Shown here piece after piece: positions 34,028-43,250 of a stretch of 45,641 bases of DNA (its first letter is position 1; every line of letters begins with the position of its first letter). The stretch lies in contig DFEM01000125.1 in NCBI GenBank assembly GCA_002369155.1, positions 1 through 45,641 of the forward strand. The letters run 5' to 3'. A program made the translations under genes and the position numbers. The notes under the pieces are model-generated. The model was not told the origin of the DNA. It worked only from the letters and a program-made list of their open reading frames with translations, and made no database searches. This DNA comes from Lachnospiraceae bacterium UBA3802. GTDB lineage: Bacteria; Bacillota; Clostridia; Lachnospirales; Lachnospiraceae.

Positions 34028-36067
34028 CTAGAAAATATTGTTGCCAAAACCGCCTCGCGGTCTGTTAAACTCCTCGGCATAATGTTCTCTTTCCCATGCC
34101 GCAAAGTCGTCATCCGAATATCTGTTAACCGTCTTTCCACCCTTCTTAACAGTGGTAGGAGTACTCTGTGCTCCGTTTCTGGGAGGATTGGAAAGATAGA
34201 AGCCGCCATTGCCGAAAGGTGTCGATCCTTCCTTGGTGGTAAATGCCACATGCTCAGTGCTGGCTGTATGTTCAGTATGACTGCTGTATAAACTTCCTCC
34301 GAGAGCTCCCGAAGAAAAGCTTGATGTCGATGAAGGTGCAGGTGTTGTCCTTCCTGCAAGTACGTTGGCGAAAGGATTGGACGCCGATTCGGGCGCTCCG
34401 ATGGTCTTTCCGTAAAGTCCGCCTCTGTCAAGAAGTGTTCCCGATCCGTAATTGCTCTCGTAACTCTCTTCGGAATCGGATCCGCTGTAATAAAGTCCGT
34501 TATATGCATCCGGAGCGGTAATGGGTCTGTCCCACTTGGGTTTGCTCTTCTTTGAACTTGAAGATGAACCGAGTCCGCCGTATGTTCCGATATCGCTCTT
34601 AATAACTGCCGATGCAGGTTCCGGTTCGGGTTCTGCATATGTCACAGTCTCGGGTTCTGCGTAAGCAGTCTGTTCGGGCTCTGCATATGTGTATGCCGGC
34701 TCTGAATAGGTCGTTTCAGGCTCTGTATAAGCAGGCTGCGCAGGCTCTGTATATGAAGCGCTTTCATTTCGGGTTCTGTCACTTCTTGTATGTAAATCAA
34801 TAAACGATGTAGTTTCAGGTTCACTCTTCTTCGAGGAAGGAAAATCCGAATAGCTCGAAGATGTACCCGCAGATGCGGTATTTGTAAAATCACTGTTTCC
34901 CGACTGAGGCGTAAACAATGTACTTGCCGAACTTCTTTCCGTCGTTGTCGATGAATATGAAGCTGATGCAGTCTCACTTGTCGACTCAACCTTCGGAGTA
35001 AACAAAGTTGATGCTTTTATCGCAGCAGAAGGAGCAACAGGTGCACTTACAACAGGTGAACTTGCAGCCTCGCTTACAGCCTCTGCAGGTGTGCTCTCCT
35101 GAGAAATTGAACTCTTTTTGGCAAAAGATGTAGCCGAATAGTTCTTTTTTGCAAAAGGATCGGGTGCGGGAATATCCTCGGTAAGCTTACCGGATGAAGG
35201 TTTGTTGAATACAATCTTGCTTGTAGGTCCGGCTTCTTCCGTGGATCCGGTGATTGCAAAGAACATATATGCGGCACCGATGAGAATGAATATTATAAGC
35301 ATTACAATAAACGGCGGTTTTACGGGAGATGCAAGCAAAGCATTAAAGAAAATGTTCGTAAAACCTGTTATGTAAATTGCAATTCTGAAAAGTTCCTTAT
35401 ATGAATAGGGCTGCTTGATAATCTTGTTCATTCCGAATCCGACAGCTCCGACAAGATGTCCCATGACAACAGCCGCAAGCGAAAAAACAACAAGAGAAAG
35501 GCCGGCCACAATAAGGTAATAGAATATAAACTGACTTTTGAATGTATTAATGAAACCTTCCCTGTTAAAAGAAGAAGGCAGGTGCAGAATATTAAAAATA
35601 CCTGCGTATTTAAACTTAAACAATCCGCCAAAAGGGAGAATCAGCGATATTGAATTGCCGTTAAAAGCAATAACAGTTGCTCCGAAATTCCAGTCGGTAA
35701 GAATCTCAACTTTGCTCTTGTATGTTTTATCTGCATCGGCAACTGTCGAGTCAAATACAAAATTAATTCTCTCATTTTTTCCGACTTTAAAGAATGAGCT
35801 CTCCTCAAATTCCATCTTGCCCGAGGCATATGAAAACTGCGGAACCTCTTTTATCTGATTTACTGTTTTGGAAATATAACCGTTTCCTCCGAGACATTTC
35901 AAATAAGTGATACCCCAGAAAGCTATCACACTTACAAATGCCATAATGATAATATAGGAAACTAAACTGAAATTTGACTGATTGGACAATCTGTTGAAAA
36001 AACGTGGCTTAACCACGCCTTTGAATACATGCTTAAATTGTCCGAAAAAACTTACTCTGTCTTCCAT
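34028..36067 (-). CDS. DUF1189-type membrane protein with long low-complexity tail
   Basis: 679 residues. Residues 1-270 form a membrane domain: one span (34-55), an extracellular region (60-160), then spans near 180-210, 225-245 and 252-272. The pattern and the N-terminal VSFFGQFKHVF motif resemble DUF1189. From about 280 to 679 the protein is rich in Ser, Pro, Glu, Thr and Tyr and lacks predicted folding; it carries tandem YxEPE-type repeats (about 430-500). It starts behind its own promoter (36115-36142) and an AGGGGAG site. The tail is unusual for the family. Function is unknown; a sortase-type signal is not seen. Confidence 0.68.
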   Translation of the reverse strand: MEDRVSFFGQFKHVFKGVVKPRFFNRLSNQSNFSLVSYIIIMAFVSVIAFWGITYLKCLGGNGYISKTVNQIKEVPQFSYASGKMEFEESSFFKVGKNERINFVFDSTVADADKTYKSKVEILTDWNFGATVIAFNGNSISLILPFGGLFKFKYAGIFNILHLPSSFNREGFINTFKSQFIFYYLIVAGLSLVVFSLAAVVMGHLVGAVGFGMNKIIKQPYSYKELFRIAIYITGFTNIFFNALLASPVKPPFIVMLIIFILIGAAYMFFAITGSTEEAGPTSKIVFNKPSSGKLTEDIPAPDPFAKKNYSATSFAKKSSISQESTPAEAVSEAASSPVVSAPVAPSAAIKASTLFTPKVESTSETASASYSSTTTERSSASTLFTPQSGNSDFTNTASAGTSSSYSDFPSSKKSEPETTSFIDLHTRSDRTRNESASYTEPAQPAYTEPETTYSEPAYTYAEPEQTAYAEPETVTYAEPEPEPASAVIKSDIGTYGGLGSSSSSKKSKPKWDRPITAPDAYNGLYYSGSDSEESYESNYGSGTLLDRGGLYGKTIGAPESASNPFANVLAGRTTPAPSSTSSFSSGALGGSLYSSHTEHTASTEHVAFTTKEGSTPFGNGGFYLSNPPRNGAQSTPTTVKKGGKTVNRYSDDDFAAWEREHYAEEFNRPRGGFGNNIF
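34609..34765 (-). repeat. Tandem (A/S/T)EP(E/A) coding repeats
   Basis: Within the DUF1189-type gene, about ten imperfect copies of a short Tyr-x-Glu-Pro unit are encoded with varying codons, so the DNA repeat is degenerate. It includes motifs such as AYAEPET and TYSEPAY. Confidence 0.7.
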
Positions 36068-36114
36068 TTTCTCCCCTTAACGAAATAACATTTTTTTTGA
36101 ACAGACCATTTTTT

Positions 36115-36142
36115 ATTATATAAGATTTTTTTTAATATGCAA
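36115..36142 (-). promoter_or_regulatory. Sigma-A promoter of the DUF1189-type gene
   Basis: -35 TTGCAT (36137-36142) and perfect -10 TATAAT (36115-36120), 16-bp A/T-rich spacer, minus strand. The leader would be about 40 nt. It lies directly after the stop codon of the upstream membrane glycosyltransferase gene. Confidence 0.7.
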
Positions 36143-36156
36143 ATACTTACTCGTGT

Positions 36157-37872
36157 TTATTTTTTCTTTAATGATAATATTTCGTAATAACCGTTGTTTG
36201 CGAGTGTCTTTGTCTCATGGTTTTCCCTTATCCATCTTTCGATGTATTTATTTTCGTATGAATTAAAATATGCGGCATTTGCCCCAAAAGAAGCATCTTT
36301 GACAATAATCTCGGGGTATTTGTCGGGAAAGACGTCGTAATATTTTTCATACATTTCGTTAAAAACAGTCGTCCCCTGAACGGAAGGCGTATTTACCTTT
36401 TCGCAGAAAGCCACATAAAAGAGCTGTTCCTGACCGATGTACAAAACATTTTTATCCCCTATTGTTTCTTTCATCACTTCATAGGATGAATTCCATGCGT
36501 CTGCCTGATCTTTTAAAACAAATATTCCCGCAGCAGGGCCGTTTTCAACCTTTTTTAATTCCGCTCTCATCGTAACCGGTGCGCAGCCGTTGACTCTCAA
36601 AAGTATCAGTCTGCAGGCAAACAGACATAAAAGAATGGACAGCGCAAAAGCTGCCGAATAGATTTTTCCTTCCGTATCTTTTTCTTTTGTAAAATATTTC
36701 TTTCCGATTACAAAGAGTCCTGCTATGACTACCGGGAAGAGTTTTGAATAAAGAGAATTCATATCCATGTTGGTGATTAAAAAAACCAAAGGAACAGTCA
36801 GAATCGAGGGAAGAATTCCGTACAAAAACTCAAATCGGTATTCCCTGAATTTTTTAATTGCAATCACGGAAATCAAAAGAACATACACAAAAAATCTGTC
36901 CTGTAAATAAAACTGATTGCAGTTAAGGAAGAGATATCCGTAAAGCGTCTGAAATGATATCAATACAGACGCCGTAAAAAGTGTATATAGAATAAAGGAA
37001 TAAATGTCGCTTTTCTTTTTTAATACTTTTTTTACAATGAAGACAATCAGCGTCACAGCAAGGGCGATTGCCAAAATAACAGCAATTCCTTTTAAATGCT
37101 CAAGAATCTCAAGAGGATATGTATCAATCTTGTACTTCATACCCGATGTGTGTGAAGAATCCATGAGTACGTAACTTATAAAAAGAGGAAGGTCTTTAAC
37201 GGGCACGCTTAAAACTATGCTGACAACGGTTATTGCCGCCACAAGTGCGGTTCCCATTGTGAAAGAAAGAGTTCCTTTTCCTTTGTTTGTCACGGCCAGA
37301 CTGATTAAGAACACAAAAAATACGGGAACCATCGTCGGATAGCAAAGGACACTTGCGCCAAACGAAATTCCTGCAAGGAAATAAAGAATGCCTTTTCCGT
37401 TTTCTTTGGCAGCCGCAAAAAGAAGGAAGATTAAGAGCATCGCCCAATAATGCATAAGTTCAAACTCGGGAAGACAAATCCATTTTGAGAGGAAATTCAT
37501 GTGAATAATAAAGATTATGAATGCCGCCTTTGAATTAATCTGCTTAGAGGCAATCGCATAAAGAAATGCACCGATCAGAAGATGAATTACGCTACCGACA
37601 ATTCGAAGGTATATTACGCAATGAGCGCTTCCTCCGGTTATTTTTATAAAAGGATACAAAAAGAAAGCGGGAAGAAACGCAGAAAACTGGTGCGGTTCCC
37701 ACATATCAAAAAGAAGCTTGTCACCCGTCACAAGGCGGTATGCCTGAGCTACGGCATAAGATTCATCGACATCAATGCTCACAAATAAGGCCTTTATTAT
37801 GCCGAGCACTGTCAAAAGGCCAAGGATCGCACAAACTGATATCCATATATATTTTTTTGTTTTGTTGTTCAT
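36157..37872 (-). CDS. GT-C-fold membrane glycosyltransferase (GT39/ArnT-like)
   Basis: 571 residues. A first span (about 9-30) is followed by an extracytoplasmic loop with DVDESYAVAQAYRLVTGD, carrying the Asp-Glu metal/catalytic motif of GT-C transferases, and WEPHQFSAFLPAF. About ten further spans follow to residue 430, then a soluble C-terminal part. Such enzymes use polyprenyl-phosphate sugars and act outside the membrane. The ribosome site is oddly distant (AAAGGAA 16 nt away), with a GGAATTTAATTCC palindrome between it and the ATG. It may act with genes nearby, but substrate and acceptor cannot be seen. Confidence 0.68.
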   Translation of the reverse strand: MNNKTKKYIWISVCAILGLLTVLGIIKALFVSIDVDESYAVAQAYRLVTGDKLLFDMWEPHQFSAFLPAFFLYPFIKITGGSAHCVIYLRIVGSVIHLLIGAFLYAIASKQINSKAAFIIFIIHMNFLSKWICLPEFELMHYWAMLLIFLLFAAAKENGKGILYFLAGISFGASVLCYPTMVPVFFVFLISLAVTNKGKGTLSFTMGTALVAAITVVSIVLSVPVKDLPLFISYVLMDSSHTSGMKYKIDTYPLEILEHLKGIAVILAIALAVTLIVFIVKKVLKKKSDIYSFILYTLFTASVLISFQTLYGYLFLNCNQFYLQDRFFVYVLLISVIAIKKFREYRFEFLYGILPSILTVPLVFLITNMDMNSLYSKLFPVVIAGLFVIGKKYFTKEKDTEGKIYSAAFALSILLCLFACRLILLRVNGCAPVTMRAELKKVENGPAAGIFVLKDQADAWNSSYEVMKETIGDKNVLYIGQEQLFYVAFCEKVNTPSVQGTTVFNEMYEKYYDVFPDKYPEIIVKDASFGANAAYFNSYENKYIERWIRENHETKTLANNGYYEILSLKKK

Positions 37873-37907
37873 ATCAGGAATTAAATTCCTTTAGCTAAAG
37901 TATTTTT

Positions 37908-39527
37908 TCAGATTGAATCTTCATCCATCCGGGATATGTATATCGCACATTCGAGCGCTTTTTCATAAACATCCGATATCGTCATGATTCTGGATACTTC
38001 CAGCATTATATTTTGAAGTACGATTCCGTAAAGAACCGGCCATTCGTCGGGCTTGTTGCAATACCTTGCGGTCATATTCTCATAAATGCCTTCCCAGCAT
38101 GCCCGGACTTCTTTGTATGTCACTACAGGTGACTCGGAATCCCAAATCCTGTATTCCTTATTTTCAACGGCATTTACTTCTTTCTTTACGACTTCCGTCG
38201 GGTCGGGCTTTGCGAAAAACTTTCCCGCGGTCTCGAAAAATCCGTCGCACCAACTCAATACGCTGTATTTTCCATCAAGAAGATATTTATTGACGGAATC
38301 TCCCATGTAGAACTTTCTTCCGTCTGCCGCAGTCACAAGATTATATGGCAGTTTGTTGGCCATCACGGCCTGATGGCATGCATATCCCGCCATACCGGCA
38401 GAAAGCATAAGAATCTTCTTGTTATCCAGACCGAACGGACCGCTGAATCTCGCCTTAAACATCTCTGCGATATTGGCGGCATTGCCTGCAATTCGCTTTA
38501 TATCTTCTTCCGTAAGAGTAGCCGTATAATCCGGAGCGGATTTTGCCGCAACCGTTTTGTCCGGAGCATCTTTCAACTCCGTCTCAACCGGTGTCTTTGC
38601 TGTTTCATTCTTTGTGGTTTTCTCGATCGCATCGGTTTTGATCCGCGTCTCTGCCGTCACGTTGCTTCCCTGTCCGCTCAGAATAAAAAACGATTCATTA
38701 TACACTAAAACTCCGTCAGGATTTGCATTTATTGCCTCGATGGATTTAAGGTGATTAATCGCTTCTTTATACGGCGTTAACTCATCATCGCGCGGAATCA
38801 TCTTAAGAATATCCTGAGCTCTCGTTTTTCTTTTTTCAACAATATTTAATACAAACTTTTCCTGCGGCGTTAAATCCTCTTCTTTGTAATAAATACCGTT
38901 TTCTCTGATTTCGGCTTCTTTTTCCAGCCTTATTCTTTCTTCTTCTTTACGTTTATTATCAATAATACTCTTTTGTACATTTTGCTCAATTGCTTTCTGT
39001 TTGAGAAACTCCTCACTCAAAACAATTGAATATCGTCCATTATCTTCAAGCCTGACAGCACCGATTTCTTTGAGATGAACCAGAGCATCTTTATATTCAT
39101 AAATGTTTGCAGATCTCGGAACACGACTCAATATCTCCTGTGAGGTCATTGAGCGGTTGGAAAGTGTCTTTAAAATGACCAGTTCTTTCGGATCAAGCTC
39201 GGTTTCTTCAGGGAGAACAACCGCATTTAAAATTTCTTCCTGTGTGAACGTCGCAGCATTTGAATCAATCTTTTTGACGCTTGCTGTTTTGCTTTGATTT
39301 GATTGAGAAGCACTTCTCGTGTATCCCGGAACAGAATATGAATCTTCAACAATCTTAGAATTCTCATAATTTTTTATTGTTATTTTTATAATGAAAATTA
39401 TAATTCTGGAAAAAATAATAAATACAATTGCAACCGCAGGATCTTTTGCTCCAAAACCGAACAAGCATGCTACTATTACAGCTATAACACCTAAAACGCG
39501 CAAAATCAGTATCGTTTCTCTATCCAT
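37908..39527 (-). CDS. Unknown membrane-anchored protein with duplicated winged-helix-like segments
   Basis: 539 residues. Two close membrane helices (about 6-50) are followed by a Ser-rich linker. Two homologous ~65-residue segments (111-175 and 219-283) share the pattern L-x-P-x-E, VL, T-x-Q-x-IL, PR, YK-x-A, HLK-x-I-x-A and resemble winged-helix folds. A charged helical linker joins them. A separate C-terminal domain (about 335-539) contains KILMLSAGMAGYACHQAV. I recognise no family for the whole protein. A GGGGGAG site marks the start. The tandem domains suggest DNA or protein binding at the membrane (inference). Confidence 0.62.
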   Translation of the reverse strand: MDRETILILRVLGVIAVIVACLFGFGAKDPAVAIVFIIFSRIIIFIIKITIKNYENSKIVEDSYSVPGYTRSASQSNQSKTASVKKIDSNAATFTQEEILNAVVLPEETELDPKELVILKTLSNRSMTSQEILSRVPRSANIYEYKDALVHLKEIGAVRLEDNGRYSIVLSEEFLKQKAIEQNVQKSIIDNKRKEEERIRLEKEAEIRENGIYYKEEDLTPQEKFVLNIVEKRKTRAQDILKMIPRDDELTPYKEAINHLKSIEAINANPDGVLVYNESFFILSGQGSNVTAETRIKTDAIEKTTKNETAKTPVETELKDAPDKTVAAKSAPDYTATLTEEDIKRIAGNAANIAEMFKARFSGPFGLDNKKILMLSAGMAGYACHQAVMANKLPYNLVTAADGRKFYMGDSVNKYLLDGKYSVLSWCDGFFETAGKFFAKPDPTEVVKKEVNAVENKEYRIWDSESPVVTYKEVRACWEGIYENMTARYCNKPDEWPVLYGIVLQNIMLEVSRIMTISDVYEKALECAIYISRMDEDSI

Positions 39528-39551
39528 TTTATTTTCTCCCCCTTGGAAACA

Positions 39552-41606
39552 TTACCGCTTTTCGACAACCAAAATACAATTTGAATACGGGTACTCCGTT
39601 TCGTTTCCTTCTTCATCCAAAAGAGTCAGATAATTGTTAAGGTTGGCAGGATATCCCGGTTCAAGAAATTCTTTTGCCAGAATAATCTTTGCTCCTATTT
39701 CTTCAAAGAAATCCACATACTCTTTTAACGTAAAATAGCCGAACTGTTCCTTGACTTCGTGCGCGTAGCTCTCGCTTCCCCAGGTATATGTATACATGAA
39801 TTCCCTGATGAAATTAATATCTCCCGCCACGCTCAGTTTTTCTTTGTCGATTTCAATAACTTTTTTCTCATCGGGTATGTCCTTTAATCCTTTAAAGTCA
39901 TTGAAGTAATTCATGAAAAAGTCGAGTCCCGACGCATCTTTAAATACAATTCTTCTTATACTGTCAGAATCTGTTTTGACTCCGTCTCGAATTATAATTC
40001 TTCCGTTGTCCGACAGGCTGTCATAAGCATTTTTAAGTGCGGTTTTAACCGAATCGATATCAAAGCATCCCTTCTCGCCTTCCGTATACGAATAAATCTC
40101 GTGAAGAATTGATGAGAAAATAATGCTTCCGACTTTTTCGGAAAATGTACTCTCGACAAAGTTATGAACAAAGACCTCCCATTTATGTCCTTCCTTGCTC
40201 TTCTTTAGATTAAGAGTCTCGATGACATTGGCTGAGATATCGGTTCCTATGATCTTTTTGTCGGGATATTTTTTCTCAAGGCGGTCCAAAAGAATTCCTC
40301 CGCCGCTTCCGACATCAAGCACGCTTTCTCCGAATACATAATCTATGATTCCGTCCTTGGTACTCGTTGTAACATTGTTCATTGTATCAAGGTATTTGCT
40401 CTCGTTGTTTAATCGGTCAAACGCATCTCTTCTGAAACCGAACATATCATATAAAACGATAATGCTCTTCTCAAACGTCAATAAGCCGGAGCGTTCGGCT
40501 TCGACACAAAAATCTATCAGTTTTTCACATACGGGTGAAAACTTAAAATCAACAAAAGCCGTCAGATTTTTAATGTCAATTTTAAGTTCGACATTTTGAA
40601 TCGACGCATCTTTCAAATACTTTTCGATTATTCTTTTCTTGTAAACATTAACGTGTTTCTTTCCCTCGTAATCATAATAAAGATTGTCGGACAAAGGTTT
40701 GAAATTGATATATTTGACGGTCTCGTTTCTTTCTTTTAAAACATTTACGACATTTGACATTATTATTCTGACTTGATGAATGTCAAAGTCCGTAAGCGCC
40801 GAAGTAAAATACCAAAGTTCGTAAAACGGGAATACTTCTTTTTCAAAAAACAATTCATCTTCGGAAAAGATCTGCAGTTCGCCCGGACATAATTTTTCTA
40901 TTCTGTAAATGGAAGGATACTCGGAAAAATCACCCCGGATGATTCTTTTTATTAAAAGATCCGCTTCAACAGAAACTTCTTTCCAAATATCTTCGCTTAC
41001 GGCTCTTATGATGCACTCGTTTAATATCATCAAAAGTTCGTACGAATCAAATTCTTCATAATCGGCAAGACGTGTGAGTTTTTCGTTATCCGACACTTTG
41101 CTTTCGCCTCTTATACACTGCCCGATCAGACCATGCGTTCGAATAAGAAGTTTGATAAGTTCCGCGTATCGCCCGCTTTCGCTTCCGAAAATATCCTTTA
41201 AAAGAATCTTGTCAATCGAGTCATCTCTTTTTATCTCGTCAAAGAAAATCATGGAAGACGCAATATTGTGAATCGATAAAGGATATCCCTTTGCCGTCCA
41301 CTCTTTTCTCTTTATCGCTATTCCGCCTTTGGCTACTTCCGACCATTTTAAAACCTCGGAAATCACAAATTTCATTTTGAGTTTCTTCTCGTCGGAATCG
41401 TCTATAAGTTCATCAAGAATATCAAGCGTGGAAAGAACATAACGGAGAGTTTCTTTTCCGGAGATTGCATCCATGCTTTCCACTCTCTCCGAATTGACAT
41501 ACACATTGTCGGTCTCAAAGAGATATTTAAGCCACCTGTTATTGGAAAGAACGCCCTTCTTTGCATTTCCGTCCGAATCAAAATATTTTGCGTAATATTT
41601 CCCCAT
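39552..41606 (-). CDS. Large SAM-dependent methyltransferase of unknown substrate
   Basis: 684 residues. A helical N-terminal part (1-400) has no family I recognise. The Rossmann methyltransferase core starts at 425: motif I VLDVGSGGGILLDRL (429-443), IGTDIS acidic loop (453-458), and a region near 490-530 for motifs II and III. The last 130 residues finish the fold with a possible lid. The start overlaps the end of the NrtR-like gene by 1 bp (TAATG), so translation is coupled. The neighbours suggest an NAD-linked modification or repair role, but the substrate is unknown. Confidence 0.75.
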   Translation of the reverse strand: MGKYYAKYFDSDGNAKKGVLSNNRWLKYLFETDNVYVNSERVESMDAISGKETLRYVLSTLDILDELIDDSDEKKLKMKFVISEVLKWSEVAKGGIAIKRKEWTAKGYPLSIHNIASSMIFFDEIKRDDSIDKILLKDIFGSESGRYAELIKLLIRTHGLIGQCIRGESKVSDNEKLTRLADYEEFDSYELLMILNECIIRAVSEDIWKEVSVEADLLIKRIIRGDFSEYPSIYRIEKLCPGELQIFSEDELFFEKEVFPFYELWYFTSALTDFDIHQVRIIMSNVVNVLKERNETVKYINFKPLSDNLYYDYEGKKHVNVYKKRIIEKYLKDASIQNVELKIDIKNLTAFVDFKFSPVCEKLIDFCVEAERSGLLTFEKSIIVLYDMFGFRRDAFDRLNNESKYLDTMNNVTTSTKDGIIDYVFGESVLDVGSGGGILLDRLEKKYPDKKIIGTDISANVIETLNLKKSKEGHKWEVFVHNFVESTFSEKVGSIIFSSILHEIYSYTEGEKGCFDIDSVKTALKNAYDSLSDNGRIIIRDGVKTDSDSIRRIVFKDASGLDFFMNYFNDFKGLKDIPDEKKVIEIDKEKLSVAGDINFIREFMYTYTWGSESYAHEVKEQFGYFTLKEYVDFFEEIGAKIILAKEFLEPGYPANLNNYLTLLDEEGNETEYPYSNCILVVEKR

Positions 41607-42268
41607 TACATTTCCTTTTTTCTTCTGTAAAATCTGCTTGGTCTGTGCTTGTCGCCCGATGTGACAAACTCTGTTTCCTCTATCATCGGAGCAATTTTCT
41701 TTCTGAAATTCGCCTTGTAAAGACTCTTCCCGAGAAGTATTTCATATACCTTCTGCAGTACGGGAAGCGTAAATTCTTCCCCGACAAGATGAAATGCGAT
41801 ATCCGTATATTCGACTTTATTGGCCAGTCTCCATCTTGCGTATTTAATAATATCCTTATGATCGAATGCGAGTTTCTTTTTGGATGAGATTATTTCTTCC
41901 ACATCATAAAGTGCCGCATTAACTGTTCTTTCACCCGCTATAAAATCGAGTTTTTTCAGCGGAACGAGCGCCATGTATGCCACGGAAATTATTCGCATTC
42001 TAGGGTCTCTTTTTACCTCGCCGAAAGTGTAGAGCTGTTCGAAGTAAATGTTTTTAAGTCCCGTCTCTTCCTTAATGCCTCTTCGGGCAGCTTCATCAAG
42101 AGTTTCATTTATCCCGACAAAGACGCCGGGGAGCGCAAGAGCGTTTTTAAATGGTTCTTCGCTTCTTTCAACCAATAAGATTTTGAGTTTGTCATCCTCA
42201 ACGGTAAACACGAGAAGGTCAGTCGCAACGGACATCTTTTCGTATTTGGATGAGTCGTATCCTTCCAT
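41606..42268 (-). CDS. NrtR-like Nudix-HTH protein with degenerate Nudix box
   Basis: 220 residues. An N-terminal Nudix-like domain (1-140) starts MEGYDSSKYEKMSVATDLLV; a C-terminal winged helix (about 145-220) contains TLPVLQKVYEILLGK and NFRKKIAPMIEETEFV, and it ends in Arg/Lys-rich residues. This is the NrtR plan, a repressor of NAD biosynthesis genes that senses ADP-ribose. The Nudix motif reads VFVGINETLDEAARRGIKEE: the first glycine is Val and the catalytic R-E pair is R-G, so hydrolysis is probably lost while binding may remain. It lies 16 bp after an NAD kinase-like gene, matching the theme. Confidence 0.84.
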   Translation of the reverse strand: MEGYDSSKYEKMSVATDLLVFTVEDDKLKILLVERSEEPFKNALALPGVFVGINETLDEAARRGIKEETGLKNIYFEQLYTFGEVKRDPRMRIISVAYMALVPLKKLDFIAGERTVNAALYDVEEIISSKKKLAFDHKDIIKYARWRLANKVEYTDIAFHLVGEEFTLPVLQKVYEILLGKSLYKANFRKKIAPMIEETEFVTSGDKHRPSRFYRRKKEM

Positions 42269-42284
42269 TTTTATTCTCTTTCTT

Positions 42285-43214
42285 TTATTCTTTTACAAGT
42301 CTTCCGATTCTGTCGGCAACACTTATTTTTACTTCCATGCCTGCATCAAATTCTATTGCATCATCCTGGATTCCGTCCGAAAAAACTATTCCGTTCTCCG
42401 ACATAAGCGAAGTAAAAGTAAGAGTATCTTTTGGATTGACCTTGCCGTAAACAAGATCCGCCTGAGTGTACTTGCTAGGATAAGGTTCCCTTACCTGAAA
42501 AACAAGTTCACCGTTATCCCATTCATACTTTTTATCTTTAACCTCGGGAAGATTAAATGCCTTTGCCATTCCTTTGAATTCAGCCATGACAGATTTATGC
42601 CATCCGGTCATTCCGAGTCCCGTCGAAATGATGACTCCCGAAGAAGATTGATTCTCAACATGATTATTATAACATATATGATATCTTGCCGAAGTATGAT
42701 TTTTTATACCGACAAAAAAATCATTCACGGCGTATAAAACCTGACCGTCTTTTGTTTCTGCCTTTCCCATGGTAATTTTTTTGACATCGTAATTTCGATC
42801 TATTACATGGGGCAGAACCCTCTCCATATCCCCCGCTTCAAAGAAAAGCAGATCGCCGTCCCAGCGCTTTACATCCGGATTGACACCGATAAGCGGCTGG
42901 CCGTCAAGGTATTTCATGACATTTGCCACAAGCCCGTCCTGTCCGACGGCAATCACAATATCTTCTTTTCCGAAAATCATATTCGGAACATAATCCCTGT
43001 CTATCTCAAGTACTCTTGCTTTGTCAGCAGCTTCTCTTTTGACCGTATCAAGCGCAGCAATGTAATTATTGTGTTCCTCTTCGTATTCCGTAAAATCGGC
43101 GCCGAGGTGCTCGACATAGAATCTGGCCTGTTCAATTGTGTTATAACGTCTCTTTAAATCTTCAAGTCTGGTTCTTCTTTTTACTATAACTATCTTGTTC
43201 ATTCCGCGATCCAT
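42285..43214 (-). CDS. Divergent NAD kinase-like protein
   Basis: About 309 residues from the ATG at 43214 (AAGGGG site); a GTG three codons earlier is possible. The NAD kinase fold is seen in four places: IVIAVGQDGLVANV (GGDG motif, here GQDG), PLIGVNPDVK, YAVNDFFVGIKNH (NE/ND motif) and GVIISTGLGMTGW (equivalent of STPTGSTAY). Many substitutions, including G-to-Q in GGDG, separate it from housekeeping NadK, so it may phosphorylate another substrate or be inactive. It lies between SPFH and NrtR-like genes, which agrees with an NAD-linked operon. Confidence 0.78.
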   Translation of the reverse strand: MDRGMNKIVIVKRRTRLEDLKRRYNTIEQARFYVEHLGADFTEYEEEHNNYIAALDTVKREAADKARVLEIDRDYVPNMIFGKEDIVIAVGQDGLVANVMKYLDGQPLIGVNPDVKRWDGDLLFFEAGDMERVLPHVIDRNYDVKKITMGKAETKDGQVLYAVNDFFVGIKNHTSARYHICYNNHVENQSSSGVIISTGLGMTGWHKSVMAEFKGMAKAFNLPEVKDKKYEWDNGELVFQVREPYPSKYTQADLVYGKVNPKDTLTFTSLMSENGIVFSDGIQDDAIEFDAGMEVKISVADRIGRLVKE

Positions 43215-43250
43215 ATCAATCACCCCTTCTTATTGAAAACTCTGAATTCA

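Noticed and set aside
34609..34765. CRISPR-like or minisatellite repeat
   Set aside because: Units are short, degenerate at the DNA level and in frame; they encode a protein repeat.
34612..34989. Short frames in the DUF1189 tail region on both strands
   Set aside because: Products of the low-complexity repeat in other frames; no start signals.
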